From Pseudomonas sp. PSB18 (GTDB taxonomy: Bacteria > Pseudomonadota > Gammaproteobacteria > Pseudomonadales > Pseudomonadaceae), in contig NZ_NOIN01000004.1 of assembly GCF_014596565.1 (NCBI RefSeq), forward strand, positions 186,001 to 250,000: 64,000 bases of DNA, given 5' to 3'. Positions 9,964-17,828 of the stretch are shown here, in pieces; positions within the stretch are counted from its first letter, which is position 1; every line of letters starts with the position of its first letter. Below the pieces are notes generated by a model. That model was not told the DNA's origin. It was given only the letters and a program-made list of their open reading frames with translations, and made no database searches. The translations under genes were made by a program, and so were the position numbers.

Positions 9964-10929
9964 ATGCCGCGCACGCTCATCAGGAAGAACCCGAGCAACT
10001 TCAAGACCCTGCCGCTGTTCGTCGAAGCGACGCCCGAAGGCCTGACCTACCAGAGCGTCGGGATGCCGCTGAACTTCGCCCAGACCTTGCAGCGCCGCCG
10101 CCCCGTGACGGTGGCCGATGCCGAACGTTTTTCCGTGGAGCTGGCGAACCTGGGGGTCTCGGTGCGCCTGACCCTGCAGTGGCAAAACCGCGACTATTGG
10201 GTGTTGGTGCGCCAGCGTCGGCAGGATCGCGGCGACGTGGTGCTCAAGCTGATTTCCGGTTATGTCCCGGCCCACGAATTGAATCTGCCGTTACTCACTG
10301 CCATCAGTGAAATAGCCGAGGAATGCCTGCTGGAAACCCCTGAAGGCTGGCTCGGCGGACGATTCAACGACACCTGGCTGCCAGCACCCTACGCCACGGC
10401 CTTGCATTATCGCGAAGCATTGCCGTTTCGCCTGACGCCGCTGTCGGGCTCGGCCCGTCCGGTGCGTAGCGCCAATCTGCAATTGATCGAACGACCGCGG
10501 GCCTACGTGCATCTGCCGACAGCGTCACTGCAGCTGATTTACGATTTGCGCCTGGAAGTCCCAAAAGAAGCCAAGTCCCTGAGTCTGTTTCATGTGGATG
10601 AACGACTTGAGGGCGATCAACTGGTGGCGCGCCTGGATCGCAAACGGCCGGACCTGTACCTGATGCCGCTTGAGGACGGCAAGCCAACGGGTGAGCTCTA
10701 CACACTCAAACGCGATCAACTGGTCCCTGCCGGCACACGCGGCCTGCATCTGGCCGAAAGCTTCGCCAGCCAGGAAGGCTGGGTGGTTCGCGAAGAGCGC
10801 ATCCGCTGGAAGGACTGGACCGCGCAGCAGGGTCTGACGCCCCCTCCTCCCCATCGCCAGGGTCTGACCAAACTACGCAAGAAGGCCCTGGGCCTCATGC
10901 GCATGGTTCGCGGGACGCTGCAAAAATAG
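9964..10929 (+). CDS. Conserved protein of unknown function with a Nudix-like stretch
   Basis: A 321-residue soluble protein with AGGAG as ribosome site 5 bases before the ATG. I do not recognise a named function; Pseudomonas homologues have, I believe, been labelled metal ABC transporter ATPase, but no Walker A motif is visible, so that label is not supported. Residues about 108-122 (AISEIAEECLLETPEG) resemble the E-x2-EE core of a Nudix box, though the glycine and arginine positions do not match. The second half is beta-rich and ends in a basic tail (LTKLRKKALGLMRMVRG) that could touch membrane or nucleic acid. It follows the oxidoreductase pair by 33 bases and may be in the same operon. 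Confidence 0.75.
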   Translation: MPRTLIRKNPSNFKTLPLFVEATPEGLTYQSVGMPLNFAQTLQRRRPVTVADAERFSVELANLGVSVRLTLQWQNRDYWVLVRQRRQDRGDVVLKLISGYVPAHELNLPLLTAISEIAEECLLETPEGWLGGRFNDTWLPAPYATALHYREALPFRLTPLSGSARPVRSANLQLIERPRAYVHLPTASLQLIYDLRLEVPKEAKSLSLFHVDERLEGDQLVARLDRKRPDLYLMPLEDGKPTGELYTLKRDQLVPAGTRGLHLAESFASQEGWVVREERIRWKDWTAQQGLTPPPPHRQGLTKLRKKALGLMRMVRGTLQK

Positions 10930-10931
10930 CG

Positions 10932-11756
10932 TCACGCCGAACGCCGTTTATCGATATAGGTACGCCAGCGGGCGAGCAAATGGAAATAGCGATTTTCGCG
11001 CTTACCCATACCCCGTTTGGGCGAGAACGATTCCTCGGCGAAGGCGCCGTCGATTCGCACCCGTGACGCGGTGGTTGGCAGGGTGCAAACCTTGACCCCT
11101 GACTGCTGAAGGGCATATTTGAGCAGTCGTTCGGAATGCAGCTTCCTGCCTGTCGCCTGGCAAAAATCGAAAATGCGCTCGATACGCTTGCCGTAGGCAC
11201 GGTAGGCATCACGCCCACAGATCGAAAAACGATCATTCAGACCGCCCCACCATTGCCAATCGGGGATATAGGCGTTCGCCCTGCGGGCAACGGAATGATC
11301 GAACACGTAAGCCGGAAGCGCCGTGTGGTAGAAATTGTCGGGACGTACGAACACGACAAAATCCGGATCGAACGGCTCCATCATTTCCGTCACGGTGTGC
11401 AGGGAGTTGAGCTGATAAATCAGGTTCCTGAGCGAAGCGTATCCATCTGCCCAGGTATCGCCCAGGGACTTGACCCGCTCGAAGTCCCAACGTTCCAGAA
11501 CCCCCTCGGTGGAATGGAGCTGGCCGGTCATGGTGCTGAACGGCGCGTAATTGTCGGTACTCAGCTCACCCCGCTCGCCAGAACGCGGGTTGTGCACTTC
11601 ATCGATTTTGTACAGGTGGTAGAAACACTGCACTTCGCTTCCCGCAGGGATCTGCCCCAGGACGTTCTCCCGGATGGAGGGAAAGCAAATTGCCGAGTTT
11701 CTCGGGATACCAAAAAATGCCACCGCAACTTTCAACACGCGTTCTGTCCCGACCAT
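10932..11756 (-). CDS. Hypothetical protein in glycosyltransferase islet, possible sugar transferase
   Basis: A 274-residue soluble protein with no signal peptide. It starts with VLKVAVAFFGIPRNS, a beta strand and loop reminiscent of GT-A nucleotide-binding starts. It has an acidic motif DFVVFVRPDNFYH around residue 134 that could be a DxD-like site, then a WWGGLNDRFSICGRDAY block. These resemble uncharacterised bacterial surface-polysaccharide proteins, but I cannot name a family with certainty. It is the last gene of the leftward run msbA-cysC-hldE-GT-GT. The ATG at 11756 has a weak ribosome site. A surface-glycan role is inferred from context. Confidence 0.7.
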   Translation of the reverse strand: MVGTERVLKVAVAFFGIPRNSAICFPSIRENVLGQIPAGSEVQCFYHLYKIDEVHNPRSGERGELSTDNYAPFSTMTGQLHSTEGVLERWDFERVKSLGDTWADGYASLRNLIYQLNSLHTVTEMMEPFDPDFVVFVRPDNFYHTALPAYVFDHSVARRANAYIPDWQWWGGLNDRFSICGRDAYRAYGKRIERIFDFCQATGRKLHSERLLKYALQQSGVKVCTLPTTASRVRIDGAFAEESFSPKRGMGKRENRYFHLLARWRTYIDKRRSA

Positions 11757-11811
11757 AAAGAAGAAAATCCCCGCAGCGGCGCATCAGCTGGTTCGACGTG
11801 ACCCACCGGAC

Positions 11812-12513
11812 TCAGCGACGACGGAACCACCGATGCCACCAACGGCTACGTTGCAACGGCACGACCGTCACGTCAGCTTCCAGCAGCCATTGCCGCTCAT
11901 AATCCCAGGCGTGTCCGCCCCAGAGTTTTCCTGCTTCGTTGGAGAAACCCAGGGTCATCAACTGATAGGTATAGCCTGCGTGCCCACGCAACCAATCAAA
12001 GACCACTAGCGCATTGAAGCCCGTCGAGGGACCGACATAGCGCTTGCCGCCAGGTCTGTCGACCGGGTAGTTCCACAACGGAGGCAGCGGAATGCGCTCG
12101 CGATATAAGGTGACACCCGGCAGCGGCGACATGGGCGCCGTGCACCCCACCAGCATCGTGAAGCAGCGCGCCGCGGCCAGCTCGAACAATTGCTGCACTT
12201 CGGGCTTGTACGGCAGACCAAAGAAATACGCATCGGGGGCGTTGAAACCATGCACCAACACATTAACGCTCTGTCGGTTGAGCAGCGCCGAGTTCAGGCA
12301 GGTGTTGAACGTCACGACTACATCGTCACTACCGATACCGAGCGCCTGGAAGTCCGCCGCCGTGATCGCCGGATTGTTCGCCACCAGCAGCACTCGGGAT
12401 GCTTTGCCCAGGCAATCCTTCAATGCCTGGGGGATCGCGTCGAATACCGACTGATCGCCACCAGGCAGCCGGTCAAGGGCCATCTCGCCGGATTGAGCCG
12501 CGCGCTTGTCCAT
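11812..12513 (-). CDS. Putative glycosyltransferase, sialyltransferase-like (GT29-like) fold
   Basis: A 233-residue protein. VLLVANNPAITAADFQALG followed by DDVVVTFNTCL matches the N-terminal pattern of GT29-type proteins, in which a nucleotide-binding loop is followed by a strand ending in FN. The C-terminal half has GPSTGFNALVVFDWL and GFSNEAGKLWGGHAWDYERQWL, where the G-H-x-W-x-x-E pattern resembles that group. The donor sugar is unknown, and the fold assignment is by pattern only. The start is set at the ATG at 12513, five bases after the stop of the upstream glycosyltransferase; an upstream in-frame start would overlap that gene by about 70 bases. Confidence 0.65.
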   Translation of the reverse strand: MDKRAAQSGEMALDRLPGGDQSVFDAIPQALKDCLGKASRVLLVANNPAITAADFQALGIGSDDVVVTFNTCLNSALLNRQSVNVLVHGFNAPDAYFFGLPYKPEVQQLFELAAARCFTMLVGCTAPMSPLPGVTLYRERIPLPPLWNYPVDRPGGKRYVGPSTGFNALVVFDWLRGHAGYTYQLMTLGFSNEAGKLWGGHAWDYERQWLLEADVTVVPLQRSRWWHRWFRRR

Positions 12514-12518
12514 GTCGT

Positions 12519-13493
12519 CTACCCCGGCACCCGCATACCATAGCGAAGCTTGACCCACCAGCGGATGAGCGCCGAGGGCGGCTGCCAAGGACGCATCTCT
12601 CGCTGGATTTCTGCAGCCAGATCCTGCCCGACGCGAGCGAATGAATAGCGGCTTTCGGCGAAGGCCTGGCCCTTGCTGGCGATCCGCGCCGCCAGTTCCG
12701 GCTCACGCTGCAGCAACTCCAGCTTCTGCACAGCTTCGCCCTCGGAATGGTAGAACACCACGTTCTCCATGTCCTCGAAACCGAGCAACTTATCCTCTTC
12801 ACCCTGGCTCCAGGCCAATAGCACACACCCGCAGGCCATGGCCTCGAAGTTCTTGATCATGAACTCCCCCATGCCCAGGTCGGCGCTGACGAAGATCCTG
12901 ATGCGATTGAGGGTTTCCAGGTACTCGCGACCCGACGCGGTACGCGTCACGAGCATGCCAGTACGCCTGGCCAGAGACTCGAGCAAGGTTTTACGCTGGG
13001 CATATTCGGTGCTCTTGAGGCTTCCGAGGAACCCGACGGGAATATCGCGAACGCTGCCCGTGTTGTGCAGCATCTGTTCGTCATAACCCTTGGATACGAA
13101 CACCGCATCGATGTCCTCGGCCTGCATCCGGCGGGCAACTACGGCACCCGATACCAACGCACGACAACTGGGCAACCGACGATACAAACGTGAGTAGACG
13201 CTTCTGTATTTACTTTCGCGCATATAGTTCTGATAAGCGTCATGCTCGAGGAAGATCAGACCCGGAATGCACTTCAATACGCTCAACTGCCGGACCAGGC
13301 GCTTGACCCGCGAGAAAATCACTACCCGATCGAAGTCCTGATAATTAACCGACGCCAGGAATGGGCCGAGATTCATCTGCTGCTGTTTACTCAAGCGATA
13401 GATGACGCAGTCGTCGCAATTCTCCCGTGCCACCTCATAGAGGCGATCAAGGATCACACGCTGTTCATCCATCACCAAGAGCATGACTTTCAT
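12519..13493 (-). CDS. Glycosyltransferase, GT-B fold (family 4-like)
   Basis: A 324-residue protein. The C-terminal half carries the usual GT-B donor-site pattern: RIFVSADLGMGEFMIKNFEAMACGCVLLAWSQGEE, with the E-x7-E type region and the GC/CG turn, then a VQKLELLQREPELAARIASKGQAFAES helix pair. The N-terminal half (MKVMLLVMDEQRVILDRLYE) is shorter than in typical GT4 enzymes. It lies 104 bases downstream of hldE on the same strand and is followed at five bases by a second glycosyltransferase-like gene. It is probably part of outer-core or other surface-glycan assembly. The ATG at 13493 is preferred over a TTG 15 bases earlier. Confidence 0.8.
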   Translation of the reverse strand: MKVMLLVMDEQRVILDRLYEVARENCDDCVIYRLSKQQQMNLGPFLASVNYQDFDRVVIFSRVKRLVRQLSVLKCIPGLIFLEHDAYQNYMRESKYRSVYSRLYRRLPSCRALVSGAVVARRMQAEDIDAVFVSKGYDEQMLHNTGSVRDIPVGFLGSLKSTEYAQRKTLLESLARRTGMLVTRTASGREYLETLNRIRIFVSADLGMGEFMIKNFEAMACGCVLLAWSQGEEDKLLGFEDMENVVFYHSEGEAVQKLELLQREPELAARIASKGQAFAESRYSFARVGQDLAAEIQREMRPWQPPSALIRWWVKLRYGMRVPG

Positions 13494-13597
13494 ACTAATC
13501 GACCACAAACGAAATAAGGTAGGGGGATGGACGGGGCTATCGTCCAGAGTGGACAGACGCTCCGCTCGCGCCTGCCGGGGGTGAATCCAGGTTTAAT

Positions 13598-15019
13598 TCA
13601 ACGACCGCGAATCTTCTCGACGATGGCCGTAGTCGAACTGTTTTCTACCAACCCCAAGACCTTCACGGTGCCGCCATAAGCCGCGACGATATCAGCCCCC
13701 ACGACTTGATCGATCCCGTAGTCACCGCCCTTTACCAGCACATCGGGCTTGACCTGGCGCAGCAGGTTTTCCGGTGTACCCTCGCTGAAGCTGATGACCC
13801 AGTCCACCGCACCAAGGCCGGCCAGAACCGCCATTCGCCGGTCCACACTGTTGATCGGGCGGCCCGGCCCTTTTAGACGGCTCACCGACGCATCGTCATT
13901 GACCGCTACGATCAGGCGATCGCCCTGGGCCCTGGCCTGTTCGAGGTAGGTCACGTGGCCGGCGTGCAGGATGTCAAAGCAGCCGTTGGTGAAAACGATT
14001 TTTTCGTTGTGGGCACGGGCGTCGTCAACCGCCAGCAACAGTTGCTCCAAGCCCAGCACACCGCGCTCGGAACCTTCCTCGCGTTGAATGGCGCGACGTA
14101 GCTCGGGGGCGCTGATGGCGGCCGTGCCAAGCTTGCCAACAACGATGCCCGCCGCCAGATTCGCCAGGGCCACCGCGTGGGGCAGTTCCTCACCGGCAGC
14201 GATGGCAGCAGCCAGGGTCGAGATCACGGTGTCACCAGCGCCCGTTACGTCGAATACTTCTCGAGCGCGGGCTGGCAGGTGCAACGCAGGATTACCAGGG
14301 CGCAGCAGGGTCATGCCATGCTCGCCCCGGGTCACCAGTAACGCGCCCAAGTCGAGTTCTTGCATAAGCTGCGCGCCCTTGCTCACCAGCTCGTGCTCAT
14401 CGGCGCAACCGCCGACGATGGTTTCAAACTCGCTGAGGTTCGGGGTGATCAAACTGGCGCCACGATAGATGGAAAAGTCCTTTCCCTTGGGATCGGCCAG
14501 GACCGGAATGTTTCGGGCACGGGCGGCCTCGATCAGCGCTCGGTGGTTTTTCAAGGCGCCTTTGCCGTAGTCCGACAACACCAGCACCTTGACGCCTTCA
14601 AGCAGGCTTTCAACATCAGCGACCAGCGCCAGGGGGTCGGTGGCAAAAGGCTCTTCGAAATCGATCCGCAGAAGTTGCTGGTGCCTGCTCATGACCCGCA
14701 GCTTGACAATGGTCGGTTGGTGCGCGATGCGTTGGAATTTCGCCCTCACGCCCGCGCCCTTGAGACTGTTACTCAGGCTGTCGGCAGCCTCGTCGTCCCC
14801 GGTCACGCCCACGAGGGAGGCCGGGGCGCCCAGGGCGGCGATGTTCAGAGCGACGTTGGCGGCTCCGCCGGGACGATCCTCAATGTGCTCGACCTTGACC
14901 ACCGGCACCGGTGCCTCAGGGGAAATCCGTGAGGTACCGCCATGCCAATAACGGTCGAGCATGACATCGCCGACCACCAATACAGGGGCTTGATCGAATC
15001 GCGGCATGGACAACTTCAT
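13598..15019 (-). CDS. hldE: Bifunctional heptose-7-phosphate kinase / heptose-1-phosphate adenylyltransferase HldE
   Basis: A 473-residue cytoplasmic enzyme that makes the ADP-heptose precursor used by WaaC and WaaF. The N-terminal half is a ribokinase-family kinase (VLVVGDVMLDRYW, GGAANVALNIAALG, and the anion hole/catalytic base DVTGAGDT near residue 263). The C-terminal third is a cytidylyltransferase-fold adenylyltransferase with FTNGCFDILHAGHVTYL, where HAGH is the HxGH motif, and NDDASVSRLKGPGRPI. The start is the ATG at 15019 (MKLSMPRFDQ). The gene lies between cysC and accessory glycosyltransferases, downstream of msbA, as in other pseudomonads. Confidence 0.98.
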   Translation of the reverse strand: MKLSMPRFDQAPVLVVGDVMLDRYWHGGTSRISPEAPVPVVKVEHIEDRPGGAANVALNIAALGAPASLVGVTGDDEAADSLSNSLKGAGVRAKFQRIAHQPTIVKLRVMSRHQQLLRIDFEEPFATDPLALVADVESLLEGVKVLVLSDYGKGALKNHRALIEAARARNIPVLADPKGKDFSIYRGASLITPNLSEFETIVGGCADEHELVSKGAQLMQELDLGALLVTRGEHGMTLLRPGNPALHLPARAREVFDVTGAGDTVISTLAAAIAAGEELPHAVALANLAAGIVVGKLGTAAISAPELRRAIQREEGSERGVLGLEQLLLAVDDARAHNEKIVFTNGCFDILHAGHVTYLEQARAQGDRLIVAVNDDASVSRLKGPGRPINSVDRRMAVLAGLGAVDWVISFSEGTPENLLRQVKPDVLVKGGDYGIDQVVGADIVAAYGGTVKVLGLVENSSTTAIVEKIRGR

Positions 15020-15119
15020 GGAGCATCCCACATACAAAATGAACAGGGACGCGATATTAGCACAGGGTTGAACGAAGACTTATCCGCGACTGCAACAGGA
15101 TCACGGTGTGCGTGCTCGA

Positions 15120-15707
15120 TCAGCCCAGCAGCAATGCCAATAGGCGCTGACAAGCCTGAGCCAGCTCGACCTCATCGGTATTGATTTCACAGTCAGGCTC
15201 AAGCGGCACTTCGTAAGGACTGTCGATCCCGGTAAAATTCTTGATCCGCCCAGCACGGGCTTCGCGGTACAGCCCCTTGGGATCGCGCTCGGCACAAACC
15301 CCGAAAGGCGTGCTCACATAAACCTCGACAAAGGTGCCCTGGGAGAATAATTGTCGGGCCGCTTCCCGGTCTGCGCGAAAAGGAGAAATTGCCGCAACGA
15401 TGACGATCAACCCCGCATCGACCATCAGGCGCGCCACCTCAGCGATGCGCCGGATATTTTCCTTACGGGACTCGGCATCCATGCCCAACCCTCGGCACAG
15501 CCCCTGGCGCAAGTTATCGCCGTCCAGCAGCGACGTATGCAAGCCTCGCTGGTTGAGCTGCACTTCCAGGGCGTTGGCCAGGGTCGACTTGCCCGCTCCC
15601 GAGAGCCCGGTCAGCCAGATGCAACGTGGTCGCTGGGCTTTGATGAAGGCCCGATCCTGGGGCGTGACAACTGACGCAAGGGAGCGTATCCGTGACTGTT
15701 GCTTCAT
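15120..15707 (-). CDS. cysC: Adenylylsulfate (APS) kinase CysC
   Basis: A 195-residue cytoplasmic kinase that phosphorylates APS to PAPS, the donor of activated sulfate. The P-loop is GLSGAGKS at residues 34-41, the substrate motif DGDNLRQGL is at 62-70, and KGLYREARAGRIKNFTGIDSPYE closes the active site as expected. Pseudomonas strains normally have APS kinase also fused to CysN, so a stand-alone copy between msbA and hldE suggests PAPS for a local use such as sulfation of a surface glycan. No sulfotransferase was recognised nearby. It lies 100 bases upstream of hldE on the same strand. Confidence 0.95.
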   Translation of the reverse strand: MKQQSRIRSLASVVTPQDRAFIKAQRPRCIWLTGLSGAGKSTLANALEVQLNQRGLHTSLLDGDNLRQGLCRGLGMDAESRKENIRRIAEVARLMVDAGLIVIVAAISPFRADREAARQLFSQGTFVEVYVSTPFGVCAERDPKGLYREARAGRIKNFTGIDSPYEVPLEPDCEINTDEVELAQACQRLLALLLG

Positions 15708-15719
15708 ACCTTTGACGCC

Positions 15720-15839
15720 TCATCCATAGCCGTGCATCTCGTGGTCACGTGAGCGGACCCGCCGGGCCAGTTGACGGCCCGCACTCAGCATAGCTTCCCG
15801 TACCAGCAAGGCTGCGTACGGCCAGCAGGCACGGTTCAA
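15720..15839 (-). CDS. Possible 39-residue small protein upstream of cysC
   Basis: An open frame from a TTG at 15839 to a TGA at 15720, ending 12 bases before cysC. The predicted peptide (NRACWPYAALLVREAMLS..., then RQLARRVRSRDHEMHGYG) is hydrophobic then strongly basic. Codon choice is like neighbouring genes, and GGGGTG precedes the start. With only 39 codons and a TTG start it could be chance. I recognise no family. Confidence 0.3.
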   Translation of the reverse strand: MNRACWPYAALLVREAMLSAGRQLARRVRSRDHEMHGYG

Positions 15840-15871
15840 ACGACACCCCGCTGTCGAAGCGAACCTGTAGC

Positions 15872-17674
15872 TCAGGCAATATCCTGACCCGGGGCATCCA
15901 GCCCCATAGCATTCAAGCGCGCGTAATAGCCGTTCTGCGCCAGCAGTTCGCCGTGAGTCCCACGTTCGACGATGCGCCCCTGATCCATCACCAGGATCAG
16001 GTCGGCTTTTTCGATGGTCGACAACCGATGGGCAATCACCAAGGTCGTCCGGCCCTTCATGACCTGATCCAGCGCGGACTGGATATGCCGCTCGGACTCG
16101 GTATCCAGGGCCGAAGTAGCCTCGTCGAGAATCAACAGCGGAGCATTTTTCAAGAGAGCCCTGGCGATAGCCAGACGTTGACGCTGACCACCGGAAAGCA
16201 GCACACCGTTTTCACCGACCTGGGTATCCAGGCCTTGAGGCAATTGCCTGATGAAGTCCATGGCATAAGCGTCCTGCGCCGCCTTCTCGATATCGACGCG
16301 CGGCGCACCGGCCAGGTCGCCGTAGGCAATATTGTTGGCAACCGTGTCGCTGAACAGCGTTACGTGCTGAGTCACCTGGGCAATATGACGGCGCAGGTTC
16401 AACAATTTGTACTGCTCGATTTCAACGCCATCAAGCAGGATCTCACCGTCATTGTGGTGATAGAAACGAGGGATCAGGTTAGCCAGGGTGGACTTGCCGC
16501 TGCCCGAGCGCCCCACAAGCGCAACCATTTGTCCTGGCTCCACCGAAAAGCTGATGTCATCGAGTACCTGCCTGTCGGTGTCAGGGTAGGTGAAGCTCAG
16601 ATGGCGCACATCGAGCCGCCCGCTAACGGCATCACGCTCTACGGTACCGGTGTCGGTTTCCGGCGTGACATCCAGTTGTTCGAAAATACTTTCCGCACCG
16701 GCGACGCCTTTCTGGATCGTGGAGCTGACTTCCGACAACTGGCGGATGGGCTTGGGTAGCAGACCCGCCAAGGTAATGTAGGCCACCATGTCGCCCGCCG
16801 AAGCATCGCCGCGCAGAAACAGGACCAAGAACATCAGCGCGGCCATCGCACTGTAGATCACCAGTTGCAGCAATGGCGTGTAAATAGCTCCGGTACGCGT
16901 CATTCGCAACTGTTTGTCGGTGTTGCCCTGGCTGGCCTCGAGGAAGCGCTTCTGCTCATAGACCTCACCTCCGAAACTGCGCACCACGCGATAGCTCTGG
17001 ATGGTCTCGGAGGCGACATGTGTCACATCCCCCATCGCCGCCTGGATTTTTTTGCTCTGCTTGCGAAATTTCTTGCTCGCGGTGCGGACCATGACCGCAA
17101 TCAGCGGCAAGATCGCCACCATCACCAGGGTCAGGCGCCAGTTCATGAACAACAGCGAGGCGAACAGGAAAACTACCGTCATGCCTTCACGGATAACGAC
17201 CTTGATCGCATCTGTTGCCGCCCCGGTTACCATCGTCACGTTGAAAGTGATGCGGGAAATCAGATGACCCGAGTTATGTTTGTCGAAATAGCGATTGGGC
17301 AACGTGAGCAGGTTGTTGAATAGCTGCACCCGCAGATCATGCACCAGTCCCAGCGAAACCTTGGCCAGGAAATAGTTGCCCAGATACGAACCCAACCCCT
17401 GCCAGGCAGCAATCAAAATGATCAGCAACGGCACCGCCTGTAATAACTGCAGGTCCCGCAGGTAAGGCACTGTGGGAAACAGCACCGCGTTCGGATTGGA
17501 GAGGCCGTCGACAAAGTACTTGAGGATGTAGCCGAGCATCGGCTGGGTAGAAGCGAAAATCAGGAAACCGACGATGCTCAACCCGAACAAGCCGATGTAA
17601 GGCTTCACGTAGCCGAGCAGGCGGAAATAGACTTTCAAGCTTGAGGGGCTTGCTGGGGAACTGGAATCGGCCAT
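15872..17674 (-). CDS. msbA: Lipid A-core ABC flippase MsbA
   Basis: A 600-residue half-transporter that flips lipid A-core across the inner membrane. Six membrane helices occupy about residues 20-330. The ATPase domain has Walker A GRSGSGKST (about 388-396), signature LSGGQRQR (493-500), Walker B LLILDEATSALD and switch His in LVIAHRLSTIEKADLI. Length matches the family. It is the first recognised gene of a leftward group leading to cysC and hldE, and is divergent from the ligase gene at 17829, sharing a 154-base intergenic region. Confidence 0.98.
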   Translation of the reverse strand: MADSSSPASPSSLKVYFRLLGYVKPYIGLFGLSIVGFLIFASTQPMLGYILKYFVDGLSNPNAVLFPTVPYLRDLQLLQAVPLLIILIAAWQGLGSYLGNYFLAKVSLGLVHDLRVQLFNNLLTLPNRYFDKHNSGHLISRITFNVTMVTGAATDAIKVVIREGMTVVFLFASLLFMNWRLTLVMVAILPLIAVMVRTASKKFRKQSKKIQAAMGDVTHVASETIQSYRVVRSFGGEVYEQKRFLEASQGNTDKQLRMTRTGAIYTPLLQLVIYSAMAALMFLVLFLRGDASAGDMVAYITLAGLLPKPIRQLSEVSSTIQKGVAGAESIFEQLDVTPETDTGTVERDAVSGRLDVRHLSFTYPDTDRQVLDDISFSVEPGQMVALVGRSGSGKSTLANLIPRFYHHNDGEILLDGVEIEQYKLLNLRRHIAQVTQHVTLFSDTVANNIAYGDLAGAPRVDIEKAAQDAYAMDFIRQLPQGLDTQVGENGVLLSGGQRQRLAIARALLKNAPLLILDEATSALDTESERHIQSALDQVMKGRTTLVIAHRLSTIEKADLILVMDQGRIVERGTHGELLAQNGYYARLNAMGLDAPGQDIA

Positions 17675-17828
17675 ATCACGCGAATGTCGATAAAAAGGTC
17701 GCTGACTTTAACACAGCTTCTTCGGTGTTCTGGCAAACCGGTAAGGCTGTTATTGTTACGCCGCTACGAAATACTCCATAGCCATCACCGAGAATGGTCC
17801 ACTTGATTACAGAAATGAATTCCTGAGC

